Shown: positions 55,201 through 64,000 of the stretch, piece by piece
Numbering within the stretch: the first letter of the stretch is position 1
How the letters are laid out: the number at the start of each line of letters is the position of its first letter
From: Cardiocondyla obscurior
Lineage: Eukaryota > Arthropoda > Insecta > Hymenoptera > Formicidae
Reading direction: 5' to 3'
DNA: 64,000 nucleotides
Assembly: GCF_019399895.1 (NCBI RefSeq)
Contig: NC_091871.1
Coordinates: 5,113,001 to 5,177,000 of the forward strand
The notes under the pieces: model-generated
What the model was told of the DNA's origin: nothing
The model's database searches: none
The model's input: only the letters and a program-made list of their open reading frames with translations
Position numbers and translations under genes: made by a program

Positions 55201-55796
55201 ACAAAATTATCAAGTAATTCCTTGTTACATTTAGTAACATTGTTATCAAGATTATCACATTTAATGTCATTAATCTAAAAAAAACAACAAAAATTAACAT
55301 ATATTTAATGAAATAAAAGTAGATATAAAATATCAAGTGCCAAGATTTTGCCACTTACAACCTCATCAATATGTTTTAATATAGAAACATATTTTGCATT
55401 TGTTGCTGTCTCAGCACTTGCCTCTTCAGAGTCATTATTATAGTCGATTTCTAATAAGCTGTTAAATTTTATTCTCAAAAAATGCAATTGTTTATGAAGT
55501 AATGACTTTGCAGCCAAAATATCTGACAAATTAACCGAAGTAGTAGTCAGTGGATATATCATGTTTACCTGAAAAGGAAAAAAAAAAGCAATTTTAACGT
55601 CGTTTTCAACACGAGTTAATTGTATTTTCTATAAATTGTTATGCTTATTTATTTTTTATTATTCCAAGTCTGTAATTTTTTATAGGCAGTTTTATTGAAC
55701 ATGTCATTTACTAATCAAAGTAAAAATAATAAACGTAATTACTTGTTGCCGCAAAAGCTCCAGCAGGTATCCCGATTTCTTCGTCTTCAGCTCCAT
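52274..55796 (-). CDS. vinculin/alpha-catenin-like protein, probably serendipity locus protein alpha-like
   Basis: Twelve exons join in phase to 851 codons: 55796-55743, 55568-55359, 55274-55077, 55003-54830, 54756-54635, 54570-54068, 53977-53775, 53702-53501, 53432-53241, 53111-53019, 52949-52665 and 52593-52274. All introns are short with GT-AG ends. The start MELKTKKSGY is the only ATG in frame before residue 21. Residues 1 to about 620 look all-helical with heptad-like spacing, and a segment near residues 460-488 (AQWRLEMNKFQNAVNLIINS) resembles the helical-bundle repeats of the vinculin/alpha-catenin family. I recall insect serendipity-alpha proteins having this architecture; in Drosophila it is needed for actin organisation during cellularisation. 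The remaining 230 residues are Ser-, Lys- and Asn-rich and probably disordered, which makes this protein longer than the fly one. Alpha-catulin is an alternative. Exon structure is well supported; the name is less so. Confidence 0.7.
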
Positions 55797-56301
55797 TGTT
55801 AGATTTAATTTCGTTATTCTTACAACTCATCGAAACTTCAAAATCCATGCAATGTAAATAAGGTAAACTTAGTAACTAACCAAACACATGGCAACCAACA
55901 TTTGGTGCTAATATCACGAGATTCATGAGAGGCAGTCTGTTCCAGTCTGCTCCAGTTCGTTCCTTGTGTTGCATTATGTTGTATGCTTTTTGCAGCAAAA
56001 ATAAAACGAAGTAGTTGAATTACACGTAATTAAACATTGGAAGGAACAAAGAAAGAACTGAGGAGAAGGATCAAAAGGTTAGCTATAAAAAAATTAATCT
56101 ACGAGCTTGTTAATTATTTAACGTCCAACCTGATCTCATTTTCTTAACCTAACTTTAATGTCAAGACGCGCGAAAACATTGCGTTAATGTGGATTTCAAC
56201 GGATGTTTATTGTTTTTTTTTTTTTTTTTTTAATATATATACGAACAAATATTTTAAAATAAACCTCCACAGGTTCTGCTTCGAATTTGTTTCCTTTCGA
56301 A
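55797..56301. promoter_or_regulatory. shared head-to-head promoter region
   Basis: About 505 bases separate the start codons of the minus-strand vinculin-like gene and the plus-strand p31comet gene, so both 5-prime leaders and promoters must lie here. No TATA box is obvious. An upstream ATG for the minus-strand gene lies at 55830. A T run at 56213-56231 lies just ahead of the p31comet start. Confidence 0.6.
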
Positions 56302-57172
56302 ATGTTCACAAGAAACAAAAGAAGTGAAATGGAGATAGACGTGATGTTGGACGAGCCGCTTACCAGCGACTCTTGCACGAAGATTGTGATGGAGCTCATA
56401 AAATACGTTTTGTATCAGAAGCAGCAAATACCGTTTGCGTATGAAGCGTTAGTTCAATTCCAAACGAATGTGAAAACAACAGACAGAAATGCAGTTTCCT
56501 TTAAAGCCTTATCAAGTACACTTAAGAGTGTTTCAGAACATTTGTCCTCACAATTCTTTCTCAAGGGTTGCGATATAAAAGAAGTTGCTATAATACTTGG
56601 CGCTACAATACTGTCGCCGAAGCTTTACATTGAAATAGAGCTTCCTCCATATGTTCTCAATAGCAAGCAGCACAAAGAGTACCAGCATTCCTCTAGGAAA
56701 CCACTTTTGAAGCTTATGAGGTAATAAAATAGGTTTAGGTAAAATGTATTTGTAAATATATATTTAAAAAGCCATATTATTATATTTATACAATATATAT
56801 AATATTTTTAGATCCATGTTGGAGTGTGATGAGTTTCAACAAGCCATGAATGATCCTTTAAACATGACAAATATGTTTGTTATGTTGAGAAAGAGTGATA
56901 GTAATTTGGTATCTGATTTTTTCTTGCCTAAACCACAATATGTGCCACCTGTGCAAGCAGTGAACTCTTTCAGGATTAAGTTGTGCCAAAATGATAAAGT
57001 AGATGTGCAGTGCAACTGCAGAACACTTGTTAAAGTGTATCATGATTCATGCAAAACTTATTCAGAAAATGAAGATGATGTGCAATACACACAGTACAAT
57101 AATTCCACTCAGTCATCTTATCGATGGTATCAGTCAAAGCAGATTATAAAAGGATTTAAATTTTATTCGTGA
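56302..57172 (+). CDS. MAD2L1BP: p31comet / MAD2L1-binding protein
   Basis: Two exons, 56302-56720 and 56812-57172, with a 91-bp intron, give 259 residues. In animals p31comet binds closed MAD2 and works with the ATPase TRIP13 to take apart the mitotic checkpoint complex. Residues 31-50 (ELIKYVLYQKQQIPFAYEAL) match human ELLKHIMYQRQQLPLPYEQL. Residues 98-107 (ILGATILSPK) match the human LLGGNALSPK region, and DFFLPKPQYVPP (175-186) matches DWFRPKLNYRVP. The end, YRWYQSKQIIKGFK, matches the human C-terminal strand. The human protein is 274 residues, so the length fits. The first ATG in the frame is at 56302. The protein is probably full length. Confidence 0.88.
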
Positions 57173-57220
57173 CCATAACTTCATGATATGGCATTTATAG
57201 AAGAATTTAAAATTTTAGAA

Positions 57221-57226
57221 AATAAA
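57221..57226 (+). terminator. polyadenylation signal of the p31comet gene
   Basis: AATAAA about 48 bases after the stop codon, giving a short 3-prime untranslated region. Confidence 0.6.
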
Positions 57227-57971
57227 CTATATTATAGGATGTTAAATAGATTAATATTGCATAATCACATTATAATTACAACTGATAGGACAAGATTACA
57301 CAATGATATATTTAATAACATTAATATGTTCGTATTGCTGACGTTGGGTTGATGTCGGTATGACTTGACAAATGTCTTGAGGTCATACGATAGAAATTTC
57401 CATTTATTATCAAAAAAAAAAAAAAAAAAAAAAAAAATAGCATTTTTACTCGTATCATACAAACGTGATAATTTTTGTTACACACCAGTATTTGAATTAT
57501 GTAATTGAGATTTTAGTGCAAAACTGTGTAATAATTTTATTTATGAACTGAGATATTTACAGAAAGGAAACAAGAATGATGTTGCTGATTTATTATAAAA
57601 AAACTTTTGCAATTGCTATAAATATTTTATAATGTATACATAATTATAACGTTATATACTTATATCGTATTAACTTATACGTAATTGTTACTTATTAAGT
57701 TGCATTGTAAGTTATACCGAATTATCGAGGAATTTTCCAAAACCAGAATGTTTATAAAATCATATGAGATCTTATTTGTTTGGCTTGTAGTTATCCATGA
57801 ATTTATATTTTTTTATCACGTACAGATAATCCCTCCCAAAGAAATGCTTTGGGAGTAGGGCAACATGTATATCAATACATGTTGCAAGACACGATATTGC
57901 ATTTCATGATTTTGTGAGTAAGAGATTATTAACATCTCACATAAAAAAAAGTTAATATTTTACGATTAAGA
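57227..57971. other. intergenic DNA between p31comet and the dioxygenase gene
   Basis: AT-rich, with an A run of about 27 bases near 57412-57437 and two tandem hairpins at 57833-57885. No coding exon is seen. The promoter and leader of the dioxygenase gene should lie here. Confidence 0.6.
57833..57885. other. two adjacent perfect hairpins
   Basis: CTCCCAAAG-AAATG-CTTTGGGAG (57833-57855) is followed four bases later by GCAACATGTAT-ATCA-ATACATGTTGC (57860-57885). Both stems are perfect (9 and 11 bp). They lie about 85 bases before the dioxygenase start codon, so they could be in its leader RNA. No known RNA family is recognised. Confidence 0.7.
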
Positions 57972-58927
57972 ATGAGTTCTTTAAAATTTTTAACATCGGA
58001 ACAGAAGCAATTCTGGCAAGAAAATGGTTATATCAAATTGTCGAACGTGTATTCTCCGAAAGAAATAAACGAGATATCGGACACTTATGATGACTTGTTC
58101 GCAAGGAAACAACGTGAAGTTAAGAGTTTAGAGGCAAGCTGGGCCGGAAGTGATATGAAAAAATTAGCCAAAAACATAAACTATTCTGTAAGTAAAAATT
58201 ATATATTATAGTCACTTTATATATTTTGTAAAAGATATCTCTTCTAAAAAATTAACTTTATTTGTAGATTAGAATTTAAAAATACCTATTCTCTTATTTT
58301 TATCTATATTTATTTCTTTAGGTAAAATCTATTCACAATCTGCAAATGCATAGCTCTGTTTTTACTCGGGCCATTATGCATCCGAATTTATTAGATGCTC
58401 TTGAAGATATCATGGATACTAAAGACATAGTATTACATCACACCAAGGCGCACATAAAGCCGCCAGAGAAAGGAGCGCCTTATCTGATGCATCAAGACTA
58501 TCATTACTTTCCTCACAAGAAGGATACTATGTTGGCTGTATTTCTACATTTGGACGACACAACGCCAGAAAATGGTGGCTTAGCAGTATACCCTGGCAGT
58601 CATAAGCTTGGACCGTTGGAGGATCATGGATCATTCTCCGAGGAAAGGAATGAAGCGTTTCATTACGTAGATCCCAATAAATATCCTTTGTCCAAAGCCG
58701 AGCCCGTGCTTGCCAAAAGAGGTGAAGTAATCATCTTCTCTTATCTACTGCTGCACGGTTCGTATCTGAACTTGTCCGACAGAACTCGACGTATGTTTCT
58801 TATACAAATGAAAGCTGCCGATGACGAGCCGATGGAGGACGTTCATAATTCTCCTTGTCAAGGGCTAGTACTTCGTGGTACAAATTATAATCAAGACGGA
58901 GAGTATATCAATCGATATACACATTAA
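57972..58927 (+). CDS. phytanoyl-CoA dioxygenase (PhyH) family protein
   Basis: Two exons, 57972-58187 and 58322-58927, with a 134-bp intron, give 273 residues. The family consists of Fe(II)/2-oxoglutarate oxygenases that hydroxylate small substrates. The iron-binding triad is visible: His129 and Asp131 in HQDYHYF, and His217 in LLHGSYLNLS. An arginine in SDRTRR (about 226-229) is placed to hold 2-oxoglutarate. LHLDDTTPENGGLAVYPGSH (148-167) is a typical family core. The C-terminus is YTH, with no peroxisomal SKL-type signal, and no clear N-terminal targeting signal is seen, so it may not be the classical peroxisomal phytanoyl-CoA enzyme. It appears intact and catalytically competent; the substrate is unknown. 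Confidence 0.9.
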
Positions 58928-59195
58928 TACGCGACAAGCTTAACATAAATGATTTTGCTTGTTTTATAAACCTGGTTGAGTGAATGAGGAGTGTTTTTGA
59001 TTAAGTTTTATTATATATGGTTTGCTTTACTTCTTGGATTTAATAGTTTTTTTCTATCACCTTTTCTTTTTTCGAAATTTATTTTAATCTTACGATATTT
59101 TAAAGATTTTTCTCAAATTATCGGTTATTATGAAACGAGTGACATAATCAACAGAACAAAAAATATTTCTATAAAATCTTATAAATTATCGTCTA

Positions 59196-59201
59196 AATAA
59201 A
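59196..59201 (+). terminator. polyadenylation signal of the dioxygenase gene
   Basis: AATAAA about 270 bases past the stop codon. Confidence 0.45.
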
Positions 59202-59523
59202 ACTCGTTTACGTTGCACTTATCTAAATATAATAAAAAAAGTTGTAATTTTTATTGTGAAAAATCGCATTTAAAGGACTACAATAAAAATAATAGTTATA
59301 TATTTTATCTACTGAAATGAAAGTGTTCTACAAGTTAAATATCTCAAATCCGTTACTTAAAAAATTTTTTTAATTTGTTTTATATATTGTGCGTGATATC
59401 GCGACTGCAAGGAAAAGATTTAAGAGTAATGTAAAAAAGATACATGTAATTTTTGTTAGTTTTATTTTCAATGACATTTTTTGTGTCTTTACTTCATCTT
59501 TATTATTATCATTTGCATTTCAG

Positions 59524-59598
59524 CGTAACCGTCTTATTCCGCGCATAAAAGACACTTTGAACAAGGTTCAAAGTGCAAGGAAAAATGCACAGAAATGA
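59524..59598 (+). CDS. possible orphan terminal exon
   Basis: After a T-rich tract ending CATTTCAG, a frame reads RNRLIPRIKDTLNKVQSARK and then NAQK before a stop. It looks like a basic amphipathic helix, and the acceptor is good. A possible partner lies near 59392-59430 (RDIATARKRFK), but no phase-consistent donor was convincing. It could be a decayed exon, an alternative end of the dioxygenase gene, or chance. No function is assigned. Confidence 0.2.
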   Translation, partial: RNRLIPRIKDTLNKVQSARKNAQK

Positions 59599-59599
59599 A

Positions 59600-61587
59600 A
59601 TCCACTTCGCAATTAGCAACATCTGCGATCGGCATTGACAAATGGAATGGCGACATCGTGATGAAAATACTTGTTGATAATGTTCTTTTTTTTTTTTAAT
59701 CGTTTAAGAGAATGCCGAAAATATCTTAATGAATGGTTTGGTACAAATGAAGATTACGAAAAAAATCAAGTATATAAAGACTTTTAAATGTGAAAGATAA
59801 TCGCAGTATCATTATTCAGAAAATAAGCGGATATTTGCAGACCGATTAATAAAAACGATATTTCCCCGGCATCTCGCTCGATCAGCGTGGAACGCTTCTT
59901 CAGAAGGTCCGTCTCACTCGAGCGATGCCAGTCAACGGCATCTGGGACGAAAAAGAAAAGAAAAAGCGAGGAAGAAGAATAAGAGAAGGCGCATCGAATC
60001 GCGATCGCGCCGATACGAATTTCGCGCGCGTTTCCATTCGCGCCGCGGAGGCCAGAAGTCGGAACAAGCGGAACGAGCGGAATATTCCGCGGATTTGACA
60101 CAAACGAGACGAAACGCGAACATTTCGGCAAGGCGGGTAGGGGGGAAGAATAGGAAAAAGAGAAGACGAAACGGGCTCGAGGTTTCGATTTTCATCAGGA
60201 ACGAGGTAACGATTTCACGAACGAAAGGACGCGCGATAACAAATGTGAACGAACGCGATCGACAGTCGGAATCGCGAAACTTGCAAAGCGGGCGCGGTGA
60301 GAGGGTGGGAGGGGAGGGGCAAGAATCTGAGAGAGAGAAGAGAAGACGAGGTGGACGCGAGAAACGCGCGGAACGCGAACCGCCACCGCGAGCAGTGTTG
60401 TCGATGAGAGAAGGGTCGACACCGTCGACTCAAGGAGGCAACTTGGTGTAACTTGGTGCGCTCTTTTTACCCTCCCCTCCCTCCCGCTCGCGGACGGCAC
60501 GGGGGCCGAGAGAGGATCGCGCAGAGAGAGAGCGAATTGCGGACGGCTGGCTGGTGTTTCTGCGAGGTCGGCGCGTGCACGGAGCGGAATACCGGGGGGC
60601 CCGTGCCGGCGACGGACGCGCGGAGTGGCCGCGCTCGCGGGGTGCGTAGTGAAACACATGTGTCGCGGCCGTGCGATCATCTCCACCGCCGCGGACTGCT
60701 GCCCTTCGCCGTATCGTCTCGCAAGCTGCGCGAGACCATCCAGGGCGCGCGGACCGCGGGTGCTCGGGGCGCCCGTCCCCGCGGACCTACACCAGGACGA
60801 TGCGCCGCGATACTCCGGCGGCGAAATAGCCAGCAGAAGCGGAAGGCGGTAGTGCCCTGCGTGCGTGGGTGGGTGGGTGTCTGTCTCGTCTGGCCGACCG
60901 CCAACACACCGGATTTCTCTTCGCGAGCTTGGGCCGTGACGGCCCCAACCTGAGACCGATCATCGGGGTGACCCGGCGCCGATCGCCGCCGCCACGCGCA
61001 CGTTGTTACTCCCCGAGTGCAAGAAGAGGGGAAAAAAAAAAAATAGGTATATAATGAAACATGTCGCTCCTCCGTCTGGAGCTGCGCTCGACGCTGCTGC
61101 CCGCGCGCTGGTGACTCCGCTGGTACGATGACACCGCGACCGAGCCAACGACGGATCACACCGGAGAACGGTCACGCGTTTCTGCCTCCCGCGTGCCTCG
61201 TCAGAGAATAAACGGGCACGGTTCGATGCCAGGCCGCTGTGTGTGTACGTGTGTATATGTGTCTGTCAGCCATCATGATCGCCCGCGAGTCATGACTTCT
61301 GTGCTCCGCAATCTCTGACGTACCGTCCGACTGGCACGCGTTTTGACACACGTGCCTCAGACTTTTTAAATTACACACCCACGCTTCTGTCGGATGACAG
61401 AAAAAAAGAGATCACTGGAGCGCAGACATGCTTCTCGCCGCTGTCTCCAAATGCTGCAACATTTTCAGCACTTAGATTCAACTGTCTGAGAGAAAGTCAA
61501 CAAGCTGCTACCTTGGTGTGCCGCAAGCTGGAAGGACCAAGTATGAGAGGCCCAGCGGAGGAAAATGGATATCGGTAAGGTGTCAGT
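59600..61587 (+). promoter_or_regulatory. CpG-rich upstream region and leader of Hairless
   Basis: GC and CpG content rise sharply from about 59880 to 61200, as for a broad insect promoter. A G-quadruplex-type motif lies at 60303-60319. Several long frames cross the region on both strands, but they are Arg-, Pro- and Ser-rich and motif-free. The transcription start and any leader introns cannot be fixed; an acceptor-like ATTTTCAG occurs near 61461-61468. Short upstream ORFs occur at 61428 and 61542, and an overlapping one at 61566. Confidence 0.45.
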
Positions 61588-62979
61588 ATGCGCGAAAAGT
61601 CAGCAGAATGTCATGCTCACGCAGGTCACGTGAGGGGCACGACAGAGATGTGCTCGCGTGATCCACCTACATTGCACCCAACCCTCGCCAAGGCAAATGG
61701 TAAAAATTCAAGCCCCCAGCCAGCTCATCACACGGAGGTGCAACGTATCGACGGCAATCTACTGCCAACTCCTGGAGGTCGCTTGAAGTTCTTCAAAGAT
61801 GGAAAGTTCATCTTGGAACTTTCTCATCGCAGGGACGGAGAAAAGACTACGTGGTTTCCTGTGCCAAAGAAAACCTTCTGGCCACCTGCTAGTACCATCC
61901 CAAATCGACAGGAGAGCTCTACTTCCCTCAGTGGTAGGTTAAAGAAAGCACTGATACGTTCATTATATTTTAAAAAACATTTGTTAATATTGTGTATCAG
62001 ATCTTTCATTCCTGTTTTCAATAATTAAGTGTATAATATATAATGCTGCATTTTGTTTTCAGTTTCCGATGACAATTCGTCGGTCCAATCCAGTCCTTGG
62101 CAGAGAGATCACTGCTGGAAGCAGACCCATCCCCGACGCAGGATAACCACCGAATTCAATTTTTATTATCGTCGAAATCCGAAGACTCGCTTGTACACAC
62201 ATCTTCGTTTGATAGCGAGAAAACGCAGGCGCCCGTTAGATTCCACGACTGCGCCTTCATTTTCGGAATCAACGACGGCCTATTCGACGAGAGCCTCGCG
62301 AAAATTGAACGGTACGTCGTCATCGGGCAGATTAATTCAGATCATCGATAAATTGGCGCGCCTGCTGGATCCTAATGTCGTATCGCCTCGTAAACGCATA
62401 TTGCGAGAACTGGAGAGAGTCTCGCTGGAGGATCAGGCGTCCAAAAGACGGGCCACTCCGCAGCCGGTTTGCACAACGAGTGCGCCACCGACTCCCTCCT
62501 CAAAGCAAGTGTCGTCGTACAGTATAACGAGTATCTTGGGGGAGGACAAACCGAGTCCCGAGCCGGGTTTCTTGAGGACATTGCTGAAGCCGGACGACCG
62601 GCAACCTGTGAAATACTCATCGACTAACGCCTATCCGAGGGTACGAATCGATCCCTATATCGGATCCAGCAATACATCCGTTCATCATCCGCTCTATGGG
62701 ATACCGATGTTGCCACCTGGACCGTATAGGGCGGCACCTCTATGGATGGCACCTCATTATCCGTCTCCCGTCCACTATTCGCCTCCTATGCAATTGTACG
62801 CACCGCCACATTCTCATCCATCGTCTCCACATTACAAAGACTATAGGGAACAAACTCTCACACCTCCTTCAGGTATATATTAGTTTAAATAAGAATAAAT
62901 GAGACACTTGAAAATGTGCTTACATATGTATTTTTTATTTGTAGATATGCCTCTGAATCTGTCGAAGCATTCGGGTTGA
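61588..62979 (+). CDS. H: Hairless, Notch-pathway co-repressor adaptor
   Basis: Three exons, 61588-61933, 62063-62872 and 62945-62979, give 396 residues. Hairless binds Su(H) in the nucleus and recruits Groucho and CtBP to silence Notch targets. Residues 63-100 (GGRLKFFKDGKFILELSHRR and on to VPKKTFWPP), together with SDDNSSVQSSPWQRD after the first intron, form the conserved N-terminal domain that includes Su(H) contacts. Residues 210-245 (DKLARLLDPNVVSPRKRILR and following) form a second conserved block. YSITSILG at 268-275 is an eh1-like Groucho motif, and PLNLSKH at 388-394, nine residues from the end and split from the body by a small last exon, is the CtBP motif. The fly protein is over 1,000 residues; this compact form is expected for Hymenoptera. 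The chosen ATG is the first after an in-frame stop; an alternative is Met21. Confidence 0.93.
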
Positions 62980-64000
62980 ATCTCAGGATCCCAATAGAGT
63001 TGGTGCCTTACGAGTGGACAAAATACTATGCAAACACTGCCCGTGCAACGACAATGCGATATACATATTAGTATTTTTTTATTCATAAAACAATAGTATC
63101 TTAGTAAGTAGAGAAAGAAAGAGAAAGAGACAAATACGATGAAATCAGATAATTGGATTTGGGGAGAGCTATACTTGTACATACAAATGCATAAATTTGT
63201 CAATGGCGGCATAGGTATTTTATATTAATATTACATGCAAGATTAAAAAAAAAAGAAAAAATCGTGAGTGGTAAAATGCAAAAACGTTATGAATAGAAAA
63301 TGTAAATATGTGTACATCTTACACATATTTTTATCGCATGCGATTTGAGAGTAAAACTGTAGAAAGAAAGGGGAAAAAAAATTAATAGAAGATTCGATTT
63401 GCGCGATTTCTTTTTATTTAAAACGATGGTGAATTTATATATAGTCAACACGGGAATGTATTGGCAATCGAGCGAGTTATTCGTACGTACGTTTTTATTT
63501 TCGACATTGCTACTCATATTTTATATATATATATATCGCGACGAAAACGGGAGAACGCACGCGTAAACCTGTGCAGGAGCAGGTCTCATCCTGTGCATCT
63601 CATTTATGCATTTTCCCGTTATTCTTATAACGTTACTGTCATTATTATCATAAATGGAAAAAAATGGTACATTATCTTAAAGAAGTCGATAAAAAAGACA
63701 TAGGATTATGTACAGAACAGATTATTGCCTCTATATCTCTAGCGTATTAATTATTCTTAAAGATAGAAATGCATAATAAATTTAGGCTCTAATAGAATAT
63801 ATCCACAATGGTATACAGTGTTATTTATATGATATATATAACGCAAAAATACGAGAAGACACAAAAATTACTTTGGTAACGACCGTGGGGTGTGCCTTAC
63901 AGATAATTAACAAAATTCCATGAAATTAAATTATGAACGTTGTCGCGGATGTGTATTATTATAAAAAGGAGGCACTATATATTGTGTATATAATAAATAT
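62980..64000 (+). other. 3-prime untranslated region of Hairless
   Basis: AT-rich DNA without an exon. AATAAA signals occur at 63775-63780 and 63992-63997, so a 3-prime end of about 0.8-1 kb is likely. The real end may lie past the window. Confidence 0.6.

Noticed and set aside
57833..57885. Reading the tandem hairpins as a bacterial-type terminator or a microRNA precursor
   Set aside because: Eukaryotic context rules out the first. The stems are too short for a microRNA precursor, which normally needs a stem of roughly 30 bp.
58991..59200. 69-codon hydrophobic frame after the dioxygenase gene
   Set aside because: It starts without an ATG, is Phe- and Leu-rich from T-rich DNA, and lies where the 3-prime untranslated region should be.
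60195..61159. Several frames of 118-166 codons on both strands
   Set aside because: They overlap each other in the CpG-rich region before Hairless and are Arg-, Ser- and Pro-rich without motifs. It is better read as promoter and leader DNA.

Overview
The window looks like nuclear DNA of a hymenopteran insect, most likely an ant. Reasons: the DNA is AT-rich with patches of dense CpG, the protein-coding genes are split by introns with GT-AG ends, and the Hairless gene is far shorter than the fly version but keeps its arthropod-specific motifs. I placed no tRNA, rRNA, CRISPR array or bacterial feature. All exon limits were read by hand from splice signals and reading phase, with no transcript data.

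Layout. (1) About 1-17,050, minus strand: four coding exons of an adenylyl cyclase of the type 5/6 class, covering the cytosolic N-terminus and most of the first membrane bundle. The catalytic part lies beyond the left edge and the start codon was not found. (2) About 17,050-52,270: some 35 kb in which I find no convincing exon. It holds CpG-rich patches, simple repeats, copies of what looks like a non-autonomous Helitron family (26.8-27.3 kb, 35.0-35.7 kb, 49.2-49.6 kb, 51.3-51.4 kb), and a second inverted-repeat element (27.3-27.7 kb, with a relic at 11.8 kb). (3) 52,274-55,796, minus strand: a complete 12-exon gene (851 codons) for a vinculin/alpha-catenin-like protein, probably serendipity-alpha-like. 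(4) 56,302-57,172, plus strand: the insect p31comet/MAD2L1-binding protein, head to head with gene 3 across about 0.5 kb. (5) 57,972-58,927, plus strand: a phytanoyl-CoA dioxygenase family enzyme, preceded by two perfect adjacent hairpins. (6) 61,588-62,979, plus strand: Hairless, the Notch-pathway co-repressor adaptor (396 codons), with a CpG-rich upstream region and a leader that contains upstream ORFs.

The genes do not form one pathway. They cover cAMP signalling, cytoskeleton/adhesion, the spindle checkpoint, 2-oxoglutarate oxygenase metabolism and Notch repression. The most unusual material is the Helitron-like family, with a large palindrome, an end-to-end junction of termini, and a conserved splice-flanked block shared by two copies.
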